NCBI RefSeq assembly: GCF_020892095.1
Contig: NZ_AP024845.1
Location: forward strand, 2,728,001 to 2,792,000
Source: Claveliimonas bilis
GTDB lineage: Bacteria > Bacillota > Clostridia > Lachnospirales > Lachnospiraceae
DNA: 64,000 bases
Direction of reading: 5' to 3'
The notes under the pieces: generated by a model
Told to the model about the DNA's origin: nothing
Seen by the model: only the letters and a program-made list of their open reading frames with translations
Database searches by the model: none
Shown here: in pieces, positions 1 through 8,810 of the stretch
Numbering within the stretch: position 1 is the stretch's first letter
Layout of the letters: each line of letters starts with the position of its first letter
Translations under genes and position numbers: made by a program

Positions 1-1188
1 AAGAAGAAGAGCAGCTTTGATCAGTGCTTCGCCATATCCGGTGGAGCAGGAATGAACAATCTCCACATCCTCGGGAAGCTGAGAATAAATGTCTTTGATT
101 GCTGAGATTGTGGTACCGAGAGGATCTCCTTCATTATTATGGTAAAAAGAATACAGAAGGGTTCCGTCTTCTCCTACAAGAGCCGCTTTAGTTGTAGTGG
201 AACCGGCGTCGATACCAAGAAATGCTTTGCCTTTATAAGAGGCAAGATCCTTAACCGGAACCTGATGTTTTGCGTGGCGCTCTGTAAATTCCTTATATTC
301 TGCTTCGGTTGCAAAAAGAGGTTCCATTCTCTCTACTTCAAACTCCATCTGTATCCGTTTTGCCAGGCGTTCCTGGAGCTCACGGATAGGCACGATGGGT
401 TCCTTGGTAGAGTTTAAGGCAGAACCAATGGCTGCAAAAAGGTGAGAATGATTTGGAGCAATAGTGTGCTCCTCATCCAACTTCAGTGTGCGGACAAACG
501 CTTCTCTAAGCTCTGAAAGGAAATGAAGAGGTCCTCCCAGAAATGCTACGTGTCCGCGAATCGGTTTACCGCAGGCAAGTCCGCTGATGGTCTGGTTTAC
601 AACTGCCTGGAAAATAGAGGCGGCCAGATCTTCTTTGGAAGCCCCCTCATTGATCAGCGGCTGAATATCTGATTTCGCAAATACGCCGCATCTGGCAGCG
701 ATAGAATACAGAGCTTTATAATTTTTTGCGTATTCATTCAATCCGGAGGCGTCGGTCTGCAGAAGAGAAGCCATCTGGTCGATGAAAGAGCCGGTTCCGC
801 CGGCGCAGACACCATTCATTCTCTGCTCAATATTGCCGCCTTCAAAGTAAATAATCTTTGCATCTTCCCCTCCAAGCTCAATTGCCACATCTGTCTGAGG
901 CGCATAGTCCTGAAGAGCAGTGGATACGGCTACAACTTCCTGCACAAAGGGAACCCCCAGATGTTTTGCAAGAGTCAGTCCTCCGGATCCTGTTATAACA
1001 GGAGACACCCGGATAGAACCGAGTTTATAGATAGCCCTTCCCAAAAGGTCAGAAAGGGTTTCCTGGATATTTGCAAAATGTCTTTCATAATCAGAGAAAA
1101 GCACATCATTTTGATCATCCAGAATGGCGATCTTTACTGTGGTGGATCCGATATCGATCCCCAGGGTAAATAATTCTTGTTGATTCAT
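1..1188 (-). CDS. 2-hydroxyacyl-CoA dehydratase activase-like protein, N-terminal part (cut by window start)
   Basis: This is an ASKHA-fold ATPase of the BadF/BadG/BcrA/BcrD (HgdC) family. In this family ATP hydrolysis drives electron injection into 2-hydroxyacyl-CoA dehydratases. The reverse-strand frame opens with an ATG at 1188 behind AGGAG and runs off the window. Two phosphate-binding repeats are visible, GIDIGSTTVK near residue 9 and LGIDAGSTTTK near residue 325. Cysteine motifs GVCAGGTGSF and ARCGVFAKSD match the family's iron-sulfur ligands at the dimer interface. Two tandem ATPase units are typical of the very long proteins (about 1400 residues) in which activase and dehydratase parts are fused, so the dehydratase half probably lies outside the window. 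The substrate cannot be told from this part. Confidence 0.85.
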   Translation of the reverse strand, partial: MNQQELFTLGIDIGSTTVKIAILDDQNDVLFSDYERHFANIQETLSDLLGRAIYKLGSIRVSPVITGSGGLTLAKHLGVPFVQEVVAVSTALQDYAPQTDVAIELGGEDAKIIYFEGGNIEQRMNGVCAGGTGSFIDQMASLLQTDASGLNEYAKNYKALYSIAARCGVFAKSDIQPLINEGASKEDLAASIFQAVVNQTISGLACGKPIRGHVAFLGGPLHFLSELREAFVRTLKLDEEHTIAPNHSHLFAAIGSALNSTKEPIVPIRELQERLAKRIQMEFEVERMEPLFATEAEYKEFTERHAKHQVPVKDLASYKGKAFLGIDAGSTTTKAALVGEDGTLLYSFYHNNEGDPLGTTISAIKDIYSQLPEDVEIVHSCSTGYGEALIKAALLL

Positions 1189-1382
1189 AAATATGTACTC
1201 CTTGTCTTTGTAATAGTATAGATTTCAGTATGACAAAGATAAAAATCCTGTCTGGGAATATATGTAATTCTACATATTAAACGTTGTTTTCCTAAACGGT
1301 AACATTATACGACAAAAAAATTGAAAAGACAATCAACAAATGTAATAGAAATATTAAAATACGGTAAAGTTATCCGGTGTAA

Positions 1383-1411
1383 TTGACAAAGACTTCCTAA
1401 AAAGGTAGAAT
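1383..1411 (+). promoter_or_regulatory. sigma-A-type promoter for the rhomboid-like gene
   Basis: TTGACA (1383-1388) and TAGAAT (1406-1411) are separated by exactly 17 bases, 43 bases upstream of the start at 1455. No other gene lies between. Confidence 0.6.
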
Positions 1412-1454
1412 GACTACAGTATTAGAGTAATATGGGAAAGCAGGTATTTTTTCT

Positions 1455-2315
1455 ATGAATTGGTTGGAAAAAATGGAACGGAAATTCGGCAGATATGCCA
1501 TCCACAATCTGATGTATTACATTATTATCCTTTATGTTGTGGGGCTGGTTCTGCAGCTTTTGGTTCCTTCTTTTTATTATCAGTATTTGAGTCTTGATGT
1601 CAGCGCAATTCTGCGCGGACAGATCTGGAGGATCGTAACCTTCATTATACAGCCGCCTCAGACCGGATATCTCTTTATGATTTTTGCCCTTTATCTGTAT
1701 TATATGCTGGGAAGGGAACTGGAAAATACCTGGGGTGCGTTTCGGTTTAACCTTTATTTCTTTTCAGGTATGTTATTTCATGTGATCGCGGCATTTGCCG
1801 CCTATTTCCTGGTGGGGGTATCCTTCCCGCTGGGGACATGGTATTTGAACATGTCATTGTTTCTTGCATTTGCAGCTGTTTATCCGGATATGCAGTTCTA
1901 TCTGTTTTTTGCGATCCCGGTCAAGGCAAAATGGTTGGGAATCCTGGATGGCGTTTATTTCCTCTACACCATATTGCAGGCTTTTCTGCCCTCCTATGGC
2001 GGAAATCCTCTGGTGGGAGTTGTGTACCAGGCAAACGCGATCGCGGCGGCAGTTTCCATTTTGAATTTTGTGATCTTTTTCCTGGGTTCAAGAAATATGA
2101 AGCCTTATTCTCCAAAACAGAGAAAGAGAAAAAGAGAATTTCAGCAGAAGATCCGGCCGGAAAATCATTATGCAGGCGGAGCCAGACACCGCTGTGCCGT
2201 GTGCGGACGCACAGAGCTGGACGATCCGTCCCTGGAGTTCCGGTATTGTTCCAGATGTAATGGGAATTATGAGTACTGTCAGGATCATCTCTTTTCCCAT
2301 ATACATGTAAAATAG
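1455..2315 (+). CDS. rhomboid-like membrane protein without catalytic residues, with C-terminal zinc ribbon
   Basis: A 286-residue integral membrane protein with about six hydrophobic segments between residues 20 and 210. It follows the rhomboid layout: IWRIVTF, then a GRELE-W-G-F loop near residue 85, then a PDMQ/IPVKAKW segment like the one after rhomboid TM4. The GxSG serine motif is replaced by TWYLNMS, and the histidine expected in TM6 is absent (VVYQANAIAAA), so proteolysis is not expected. After a basic linker the tail carries CAVCGR, CSRCNG and YCQDH, which look like a zinc-binding site. A role as a non-catalytic, Derlin-like membrane adaptor is only inference. It has its own promoter and stands immediately before pyk. 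Confidence 0.65.
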   Translation: MNWLEKMERKFGRYAIHNLMYYIIILYVVGLVLQLLVPSFYYQYLSLDVSAILRGQIWRIVTFIIQPPQTGYLFMIFALYLYYMLGRELENTWGAFRFNLYFFSGMLFHVIAAFAAYFLVGVSFPLGTWYLNMSLFLAFAAVYPDMQFYLFFAIPVKAKWLGILDGVYFLYTILQAFLPSYGGNPLVGVVYQANAIAAAVSILNFVIFFLGSRNMKPYSPKQRKRKREFQQKIRPENHYAGGARHRCAVCGRTELDDPSLEFRYCSRCNGNYEYCQDHLFSHIHVK

Positions 2316-2388
2316 TAACGTGGAAAGAGCAGGGCATTTGTCCTGAAACTTTGGAAATAAAAATATGAAAAAGGAATTGGTGAAAAAA

Positions 2389-3831
2389 ATGAAGAAAAAG
2401 AAAACAAAAATAATCTGTACAATGGGACCTAACACAAATGATGAAAATCTGATGAGAGCGCTTGTGAAGAATGGGATGGATATTGCAAGATTCAATTTTT
2501 CACACGGAAGTCATGAAGAACAGAAGGGCAGAATGGATATGCTGAAGCGTATCCGGGATGAAGAACATATGCCAACAGCGATCCTGCTGGATACAAAAGG
2601 TCCGGAGATCCGTACCGGTATCCTGAAAGATGGAAAAAAGGTAATGCTGGAGACAGGCAGAAAGTTTACACTGACCTCTGAGGATATTACAGGGGATGAA
2701 ACGAAAGTATCCATTTCCTATAGCGGACTTGTAGACGATGTATCTGTTGGAAGCACGATCTTGATAGATGACGGGTTGATTGGTCTTAGGGTGATCAGCA
2801 AAACAGTAACGGATATTGTCTGCGAGATTGTGAACGGAGGAGAGTTGGGAGAGCGCAAGGGCGTGAATGTGCCTAATGTGCCTGTAAGACTTCCGGCTAT
2901 CACAGACAAGGACAGAGAAGATATCCGTTTCGGCGTGGAACAGGGTATTGATTTTATTGCGGCATCCTTTGTGCGCAATGCAGAGTGTATTGTAGAGATC
3001 CGCGCTTTTCTGAAAGAATGTGATGCTCCATACATTCCAATCATCGCAAAGATTGAAAATGCAGAAGGAATTAAGAATATTGACGAGATCATTCGCTGTG
3101 CAGACGGTATTATGGTAGCCAGAGGAGATCTTGGCGTGGAGATTCCGGCAGAGGAAGTGCCTTATCTCCAGAAAATGATCATTCAGAAATGTAATTATTA
3201 TTATAAACCGGTTATTACAGCAACACAGATGCTGGATTCCATGATCCGCAATCCTCGTCCGACACGGGCAGAAGTGACGGATGTGGCGAATGCAGTTTAT
3301 GACGGAACGGATGCAGTCATGCTGTCTGGAGAAACTGCACAGGGAAAATATCCATTAGAAGCGCTTCAGATGATGGTGCATATTGTGGAGAATACAGAGG
3401 AGCATCTGGATTATGATCTTATGCTCAAAAAGGCAGAGGAACACCGTATGAAAGGAATTTCCAGTGCCATTGGCCATGCTTCTGTTACGACAGCATACAA
3501 TCTGGGAGCGAAGTGTATCATCACTCCGTCTGTATCGGGTGCTACTACCAGAGTTGTTTCTAAATTTAAGCCTAAAATGCCGATTATTGGCGTGACTCCT
3601 AATGAGCGTTCTCTTCGCAGAATGCAGATTTACTGGGGAGTAGAGCCGATCAAATCTATTCAGTTCAATACGACGGAGGATATTTGTTCCGGGGCGATCG
3701 AGCTGGTATGTGCAAAGCAAATGGCTGATCCGGGAGATGTTGTGGTGCTGACAGCAGGCATTCCCTCCCCGAATGTAAACCGTGCAAAAGAAGGCGTCAG
3801 CAATATGATGAGAATCGCTGTGATTGAATAA
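2389..3831 (+). CDS. pyk: pyruvate kinase
   Basis: Catalyses phosphoenolpyruvate + ADP to pyruvate + ATP, the last step of glycolysis. The start of the protein reads TKIICTMGPNT, followed by ARFNFSHG, LLDTKGPEIRTG, the active-site stretch KIENAEG, MVARGDLGVE and ETAQGKYPLEA. The C-terminal regulatory domain runs from about residue 350 to the end. Length (about 480) is normal for the short form without an extra PEP-utiliser domain. An in-frame ATG at 2365 would add eight lysine-rich residues. I prefer 2389 because it matches the usual family N-terminus and has AAGGAA/GGTG upstream, but both starts have weak ribosome sites. Confidence 0.95.
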   Translation: MKKKKTKIICTMGPNTNDENLMRALVKNGMDIARFNFSHGSHEEQKGRMDMLKRIRDEEHMPTAILLDTKGPEIRTGILKDGKKVMLETGRKFTLTSEDITGDETKVSISYSGLVDDVSVGSTILIDDGLIGLRVISKTVTDIVCEIVNGGELGERKGVNVPNVPVRLPAITDKDREDIRFGVEQGIDFIAASFVRNAECIVEIRAFLKECDAPYIPIIAKIENAEGIKNIDEIIRCADGIMVARGDLGVEIPAEEVPYLQKMIIQKCNYYYKPVITATQMLDSMIRNPRPTRAEVTDVANAVYDGTDAVMLSGETAQGKYPLEALQMMVHIVENTEEHLDYDLMLKKAEEHRMKGISSAIGHASVTTAYNLGAKCIITPSVSGATTRVVSKFKPKMPIIGVTPNERSLRRMQIYWGVEPIKSIQFNTTEDICSGAIELVCAKQMADPGDVVVLTAGIPSPNVNRAKEGVSNMMRIAVIE

Positions 3832-3870
3832 TAAATTAAAATCTGTACAGATATAAGGAGTAACGTACCT

Positions 3871-5142
3871 ATGAAAAAAGAGACATTTGTGACAAAAGAA
3901 CAGCTGGATGAAATTGTAAAGAAGTATCCCACTCCTTTTCATCTTTATGACGAGAAAGGGATCCGAAAGAATGCGGAAGCGCTGAAGGAAGCTTTTGCGT
4001 GGAATAAAGGATACAAAGAGTATTTTGCGGTAAAGGCAACGCCCAATCCCTTTCTGATACAGATTTTAAGAGAATATGGATGCGGATGTGATTGTTCCTC
4101 GTACACAGAGCTGCTTCTTTCAGAAGCCATTGGAGCCACAGGAGACGATATTATGTTTTCTTCCAATGATACTCCGGCAGAAGATTTTAAATTGGCCGAA
4201 AAGCTTGGGGCGATCATCAATCTGGATGATATCACACACATTGATTTCCTGGAGAAGGCGATTGGGTACATACCGGAGACAATCAGCTGCAGATACAATC
4301 CGGGAGGATTGTTTAAGATCAGTAATGATATTATGGACAATCCGGGCGATGCAAAATATGGCATGACAACAGAGCAGATTTTTGAAGCCTTTAAGATCCT
4401 GAAGGAAAAAGGTGCGAAAGAATTTGGCATTCACGCTTTCCTTGCAAGCAATACTGTAACAAATGAATACTATCCGATGCTGGCAAAGGTGCTTTTTGAA
4501 CTGGCAGTGAAACTTCAGAAGGAAACCGGAGCACACATTAAATTTATTAATCTGTCAGGCGGAATCGGTATTCCTTATAAACCGGATCAGGAGCCTAATG
4601 ATATTCGCGCCATCGGAGAAGGCGTGCGGCGGGTGTACGAAGAGGTGCTGGTTCCTGCCGGAATGGGTGATGTGGCAATTTATACGGAGCTTGGCAGATT
4701 TATGATGGGACCCTATGGCTGTCTGGTGACAAAGGCTATCCATGAAAAACATACTCACAAAGAATATATCGGAGTGGATGCGTGTGCGGTGAATCTGATG
4801 CGTCCGGCAATGTACGGCGCTTATCACCACATCACTGTGATGGGAAAAGAAAATGAGCCATGCGATCATCTGTATGATGTGACAGGATCCCTCTGCGAGA
4901 ATAACGATAAGTTTGCGATCGACCGGCACTTGCCGAAAATTGACGCCGGAGATTTGCTTGTCATTCATGATACCGGAGCACACGGTTTTGCTATGGGATA
5001 TAATTATAATGGAAAGCTGAAGTCAGCAGAAGTACTTTTAAAAGAAGATGGAAGTACAGAGCTGATCCGCCGTGCAGAGACGCCGAAAGACTATTTCGCT
5101 ACATTTGACTGTTTTGAAATAGGGAAAAAACTGCTGAAATAA
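3871..5142 (+). CDS. lysA: diaminopimelate decarboxylase-type PLP enzyme
   Basis: A fold-type III PLP decarboxylase of 423 residues, expected to turn meso-diaminopimelate into lysine in the cytoplasm. The PLP lysine is in YFAVKATPNP (Lys55). HAF, the glycine-rich phosphate loop LSGGIGIPY, ELGRFMMGP and the substrate-side cysteine segment SLCENNDK are all present. The start has AAGGAGT nine bases upstream. It lies 39 bases after pyk and may be co-transcribed with it. The sequence belongs to a clostridial branch that differs from textbook LysA (CEN rather than CES), so another diamino-acid substrate is possible, but LysA is the best call. Confidence 0.85.
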   Translation: MKKETFVTKEQLDEIVKKYPTPFHLYDEKGIRKNAEALKEAFAWNKGYKEYFAVKATPNPFLIQILREYGCGCDCSSYTELLLSEAIGATGDDIMFSSNDTPAEDFKLAEKLGAIINLDDITHIDFLEKAIGYIPETISCRYNPGGLFKISNDIMDNPGDAKYGMTTEQIFEAFKILKEKGAKEFGIHAFLASNTVTNEYYPMLAKVLFELAVKLQKETGAHIKFINLSGGIGIPYKPDQEPNDIRAIGEGVRRVYEEVLVPAGMGDVAIYTELGRFMMGPYGCLVTKAIHEKHTHKEYIGVDACAVNLMRPAMYGAYHHITVMGKENEPCDHLYDVTGSLCENNDKFAIDRHLPKIDAGDLLVIHDTGAHGFAMGYNYNGKLKSAEVLLKEDGSTELIRRAETPKDYFATFDCFEIGKKLLK

Positions 5143-5171
5143 TTGATAATATGTCCTTAATGAGGTAAAAT
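5143..5171 (+). promoter_or_regulatory. promoter for the lipoprotein gene
   Basis: TTGATA (5143-5148) and TAAAAT (5166-5171) are 17 bases apart, directly after lysA and 32 bases before the lipoprotein start. Confidence 0.45.
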
Positions 5172-5203
5172 ATAGAAAATTACTTTATTGAGGAGGAAAA
5201 AGT

Positions 5204-5854
5204 ATGAAAAGAAGGAAAAAGGCAGTTGGTCTTCTCGTGGCGGCGGCTGTTATGCTGCTGACAGCCTGCAAAATGAGTCCGGAAGAAGTTGGAACTTATG
5301 CACAATCGATTCTGGATGCCAGTTATAAGGCGGATTTTGACGAGTACACGGAACAGACAGATTCCACAAAGGAAGAGGCAGAAAACCTTTATGAGAACAA
5401 TATTGATCAGATGATGACCATTGCCGGTTATGATTCGGCAGGATTGTCAGACGAATTGCTGGACAACTACCGCCAGCTTTTTAAAGACATGTTGGCGCTG
5501 GCGGAGTATGAAGTGGGAGAGGTAACAGAAGAAGAGGATGGAAGCTTCACAGTAGCTGTTACGGCAAAGCCGCTCACAGCTTTTGAAGGTTTGGAAGCTG
5601 AAGTTACAGAGGCAGTGCAGGCAGAACTGGCGGGTATCACCGATGTTTCCCAGATCCCGGGAGAAGATGAAATTAATCAGATGGTATTCCAAAAGATGTA
5701 TGAAGGGCTTCAAAGGCGGATGGAATCGCCCACTTACGGGGAGCCGCAGCAGGTAGATCTTCATGTAGCGGCTGATTCTGACAACGTATATTCTGTCGCG
5801 GAGTCTGATCTGACGGCTTTAGATCAAATTCTGTTTCCGACGGAAGGATTTTAG
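5204..5854 (+). CDS. uncharacterised lipoprotein
   Basis: A 216-residue secreted lipoprotein. It has a basic start (KRRKK), a hydrophobic core and a lipobox LLTAC with the acylated cysteine at residue 22. The mature part is acidic, soluble and probably helical, with no recognised catalytic motif. It resembles the DUF5105-like lipoproteins common in Lachnospiraceae, but this is not a firm assignment. The ribosome site GAGGAGG is strong. Its stop overlaps the stop of the convergent DUF169 gene by a few bases. Confidence 0.7.
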   Translation: MKRRKKAVGLLVAAAVMLLTACKMSPEEVGTYAQSILDASYKADFDEYTEQTDSTKEEAENLYENNIDQMMTIAGYDSAGLSDELLDNYRQLFKDMLALAEYEVGEVTEEEDGSFTVAVTAKPLTAFEGLEAEVTEAVQAELAGITDVSQIPGEDEINQMVFQKMYEGLQRRMESPTYGEPQQVDLHVAADSDNVYSVAESDLTALDQILFPTEGF

Positions 5855-6567
5855 ATTCTTCTTGCAATGACCTTCCAGGTATCTGTGTGAAAAAAGCTGC
5901 TTTCCACACATTCCTCCATCTCCAGAAAACGATGAAAAGGAATTGTAAAGGAAAGGAGATTGCTTGGTATACATTTCCTGGCGGAAGGATCTGTCAGACC
6001 GATATAACAGGCAGTGGGATTGTTCCGTGCCGCATCAAGGCCGTAAAGGACTGACTGTGCGCATCCGGATCCAAACGAAAGCTTCACATTGTCCTGTGTT
6101 TCCTGGTCGTAATTTGCCAATGTCGCAAGACCGGAAAGCTGGTCGGCATTTACCAGAAAAATGACGATTTCCGGCGTTTCATTTTCTTTTAATTCATTGA
6201 GAGGTTTCATAATAACATATTCATCTGTTTCAATGTCCGGCATTGTTTCGATATAATTTCGTGCAATGTCCGGACTTTTTTTATAAAATTCCCCTTTTTT
6301 CGGTCCCTTTCCGCCGATGGAAAGAAAGTATTCAATGGTTCCAAGCTCAAACTTTTGAATACCCAGTCCCGCCTTTCCTCCCGCGCAGACAACGGTTTCC
6401 CTGTCAAATGCAGCTGTTTTGCCTTTAGAGACTGCATACATCATGGCGATCACACATCCCCATACTCCTTTTCGAAACTGCATGGCATTTTCCGGGATTT
6501 CTTTTGATGTAAATACGGCCACCGGCTGACTGGAGAGTTTAAGTGCTTCTGCTATTTTGCTGTTCAT
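5851..6567 (-). CDS. DUF169 family protein
   Basis: A 238-residue soluble protein of the DUF169 family. Visible conserved stretches are LSSQPVAVFTSKEIPE near the N-terminus, the cysteine-containing FRKGVWGCVIAMM, and FGSGCAQSVLYGLD. The two conserved cysteines in glycine-rich settings are typical of this family, which has no settled biochemical function. The start at 6567 is chosen because AAAGGA lies nine bases upstream. The frame stays open to 6705, but those extra codons run into the tRNA-Leu fragment and are not coding. Confidence 0.75.
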   Translation of the reverse strand: MNSKIAEALKLSSQPVAVFTSKEIPENAMQFRKGVWGCVIAMMYAVSKGKTAAFDRETVVCAGGKAGLGIQKFELGTIEYFLSIGGKGPKKGEFYKKSPDIARNYIETMPDIETDEYVIMKPLNELKENETPEIVIFLVNADQLSGLATLANYDQETQDNVKLSFGSGCAQSVLYGLDAARNNPTACYIGLTDPSARKCIPSNLLSFTIPFHRFLEMEECVESSFFHTDTWKVIARRI

Positions 6568-6680
6568 AAGAGACATTCCTTTCCTACAGATAATGATATC
6601 TTTGCAAATTTTATTTTTGTATATTAAAAATGCAGTTTTCTGATTTAGAAAACTGCACTTTTGTGTCTGAAAATAGAAGA

Positions 6681-6733
6681 TGCGGATGGTGGGACTTGAA
6701 CCCACACGAAGTCACCTCCGCAAGATTTTGAGT
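6681..6733 (-). pseudogene. 3' half of a split tRNA-Leu(CAA) gene
   Basis: Read on the reverse strand, the segment starts at the anticodon loop (ACTCAAAATC) and continues with the anticodon stem TCTTG, a variable arm, the T arm GTGGG-TTCAAGT-CCCAC, the acceptor CATCCGC and discriminator A at 6681. No CCA is encoded. The matching 5' half (acceptor GCGGATG) lies at 16610-16649. Joined at the shared 10-base core, the halves give a complete tRNA with perfect acceptor and anticodon stems and anticodon CAA. The integrated element therefore interrupts it, and no substitute 5' half is present next to this fragment. Confidence 0.85.
6724..6733. repeat. left attachment core (attL)
   Basis: GATTTTGAGT is shared exactly with 16610-16619 and marks the left boundary of the element within the anticodon loop of the split tRNA-Leu. 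Flanking bases differ on both sides. The same ten bases occur in the element-borne tRNA at 16420-16429. Confidence 0.75.
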
Positions 6734-6897
6734 TTTACAAACCATTCAGAAGTATCTGGAACATACTGGTGTTGAATGGTATTGAAAAACCGGCAAAAAC
6801 CGCATAAATTCAAGTCCTTTCAGCCATCGGCAACAAATAAACCTTACAGATAAAGGATAATTGAAAAAATGCGGTTTGGCAAGTAAATTTTCCCGTT

Positions 6898-6930
6898 GGA
6901 GGGATATTAGGAGGGATGTGGAGGGATATT
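6898..6930. repeat. left-end iterated repeats, candidate integrase arm sites
   Basis: GGAGGGATATT (6898-6908), GGAGGGATG (6910-6918) and GGAGGGATATT (6920-6930) form a tandem cluster in the otherwise gene-free left arm (6734-6988). The same motif recurs in the same orientation near the right end at 16505-16528. This is the layout expected of arm-type binding sites for a Tn916-like integrase. I see nothing else definable in this arm except the inverted-repeat copy at 6989. Confidence 0.55.
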
Positions 6931-6988
6931 CATTACTCCCCTCCCGGCAAGATACTTATAAATATATTTATAGAAGAAAAGCAGTCAG

Positions 6989-7002
6989 CACCTATCACTG
7001 AC
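6989..7002. repeat. 14-bp inverted repeat, left copy
   Basis: CACCTATCACTGAC here is the exact reverse complement of 14756-14769, just upstream of the integrase start. Each copy precedes an element gene, so it may be an operator or a recombinase/Xis site. Confidence 0.55.
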
Positions 7003-7028
7003 AATCTGATATAAGGAGCTGACGAAGA

Positions 7029-7871
7029 ATGAGAAATAAAGAATATTACGAAGAACGATTTAAGGATTATCCAGACCTTGTGAATTTGGAACAGTTCAGA
7101 GAAATGCTGGGCGGCATAGGCGAGGACGTTATGCAGTCCAGCGAAAGTCTTGGTCTGCCGCCCAATTCCCTTAATACGGAGCAGTCTATTGAGCAGGGGT
7201 GCAAGTATTTTGCTTCCCTGCTTTCTTCAGCAGAAGCGAAAGGCTGCGATATAAATACCGTCGTCCAGAGTTACAACTATGGCGGCGGTTTTATCGACTA
7301 TGTGGCTGCCCGTGGGAAGAAATACAGCTTTACACTGGCAGAGAGCTTCGCAAGGGAGAAATCCGGCGGCGTCAAGGTGGACTACAAGAATGAAATTTCC
7401 ATCAAGCAGAACGGTGGCTGGCGGTATAAATACGGGAATATGTTCTATGTGCAGCTCGTCTCACAATATCTGGCTGTACCTCATTTCAGCGACGCAACCG
7501 CACAGGCAATATTCAATGAAGCCTTAAAATATCAAGGCTGGAACTATGTCTATGGCGGCAGCAATCCTAATACTTCCTTTGATTGCAGCGGTCTGGTTCA
7601 GTGGTGCTATGGGAAAGCCGGTATCTCACTTCCGAGGACGGCACAGGCACAGTATGACGCTGTGCAGCATATCCCTCTGTCACAGGCAAAAGCCGGCGAC
7701 TTGGTATTTTTCCACAGTACCTACAGTGCCGGAACGTATGTAACCCACGTCGGGATATACGCCGGAAATAACCGTATGTACCATGCCGGTGACCCGATTG
7801 GATATGCAGACCTCAATTCCTCGTACTGGCAGCAACACTTCATCTGCGCCGGACGTGTAAAATCCAACTAA
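7029..7871 (+). CDS. NlpC/P60 hydrolase (Tn916 Orf14-like) fused to a foreign HTH-protein N-terminus
   Basis: A 280-residue protein. Residues from about 28 on match the C-terminal part of Orf14-type bifunctional lysozyme/NlpC-P60 proteins, which open the cell wall for the conjugation machinery. The NlpC/P60 domain (about 158-278) has Cys176 in SFDCSGLV, His230 in THVGIYAG and a third polar residue near YHAGD. The preceding lysozyme-like region lacks its start, including the catalytic glutamate. The first 27 residues instead resemble the Xis-like protein at 14488 (FKDYPD, a valine-rich strand, EQ..EML). No signal peptide or membrane anchor remains, so export is doubtful. The start has AAGGAG. 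An in-frame deletion fusion is the simplest reading. Confidence 0.8.
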   Translation: MRNKEYYEERFKDYPDLVNLEQFREMLGGIGEDVMQSSESLGLPPNSLNTEQSIEQGCKYFASLLSSAEAKGCDINTVVQSYNYGGGFIDYVAARGKKYSFTLAESFAREKSGGVKVDYKNEISIKQNGGWRYKYGNMFYVQLVSQYLAVPHFSDATAQAIFNEALKYQGWNYVYGGSNPNTSFDCSGLVQWCYGKAGISLPRTAQAQYDAVQHIPLSQAKAGDLVFFHSTYSAGTYVTHVGIYAGNNRMYHAGDPIGYADLNSSYWQQHFICAGRVKSN

Positions 7872-7892
7872 GACAGAAAGGACAACATTTTT

Positions 7893-8801
7893 ATGAAATG
7901 GAAGAAAAAAGAAAAAGAGACTAAACCTAATAAGGTGAAAAAGGTGCGTACTATGAAAGTCGGCACGCACAAGAAATCCGTGATTGCCCTGTGGCTGGTG
8001 CTGATTGCAAGTGTCAGCTTCGGGGTATATAAGAATTTCACGGCGATAGATATGCACACTGTCCATGAAAAGGAAATCATAGAACAGCGTATTGTGGACA
8101 CCAATAAAATAGAAAATTTCGTCAAGGACTTTGCAAAAGCCTATTATACATGGAGCAATACCAAAGAAGCGATTGACGCACGGACAACCGCCATCAGCGG
8201 CTACCTCACAGAGAGCTTGCAGGATTTGAACGTGGACACTGTCAGAAGCGATATTCCTACCAGCTCTGCGGTGGGCGAAGTCAAGATATGGAATATCGGG
8301 CAGACCGGCGAGGACGAGTACACCGTCCTCTACTCGGTAGATCAGACGGTGACGGAGGGCGAACAGGTGACAGAAAACACTGCCGCTTATACGGTAATCG
8401 TCCATGCGGACAGCAACGGGGATATGGTTATCATCAAGAACCCGACTATCAGCAGCCTGCCGGAGAAATCCAACTATACACCAAAAGCGAAGGAAGCGGA
8501 CGGCTCGGTAGACGCTGCCACCACAGCGGAAGTGACAGAGTTTTTGGAAACATTCTTCAAGCTGTATCCTACCGCCACAGATAAGGAGCTTGCCTACTAT
8601 GTGTCTGGCAATGCCCTTGAACCCGTGGGCGGCAATTATCTGTTCTCGGAGCTTATCAACCCGGTATTTTGTATGGATGGGGATAATGTCAAAGTGTCCG
8701 TATCCGTGGCATATTTAGACCAGACTACAAAGGCAACACAGGTATCACAGTTTGATTTGACACTGGCAAAGATGGACGGAAACTGGAAAATCATTCAATA
8801 G
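7893..8801 (+). CDS. TcpC/Orf13-type conjugal transfer protein
   Basis: A 302-residue bitopic membrane protein of the TcpC (Tn916 Orf13) family, a VirB8-like mating-pore component. It has a lysine-rich cytoplasmic start, one membrane helix (about residues 33-50, SVIALWLVLIASVSFGVY) and an outer part with two NTF2-like halves (about 70-190 and 205-302). It lies 21 bases after the NlpC/P60 gene, in the same order as orf14-orf13 of Tn916. The gene looks intact, but its partner proteins are missing from this element. Confidence 0.8.
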   Translation: MKWKKKEKETKPNKVKKVRTMKVGTHKKSVIALWLVLIASVSFGVYKNFTAIDMHTVHEKEIIEQRIVDTNKIENFVKDFAKAYYTWSNTKEAIDARTTAISGYLTESLQDLNVDTVRSDIPTSSAVGEVKIWNIGQTGEDEYTVLYSVDQTVTEGEQVTENTAAYTVIVHADSNGDMVIIKNPTISSLPEKSNYTPKAKEADGSVDAATTAEVTEFLETFFKLYPTATDKELAYYVSGNALEPVGGNYLFSELINPVFCMDGDNVKVSVSVAYLDQTTKATQVSQFDLTLAKMDGNWKIIQ

Positions 8802-8810
8802 CGTAGATAA

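Noticed and set aside
2088-2495. Long reverse-strand open frame antisense to the rhomboid-like and pyk genes
   Set aside because: It is a shadow of two strong forward genes, has no ribosome site, and its translation lacks any recognisable domain. The same holds for the other long antisense frames over pta, plsX, smc, icd and gltB.
6568-6705. Upstream extension of the DUF169 frame to an ATG at 6705
   Set aside because: The extra codons overlap the tRNA-Leu fragment, and the ATG at 6567 has a well-spaced AAAGGA while 6705 has none.
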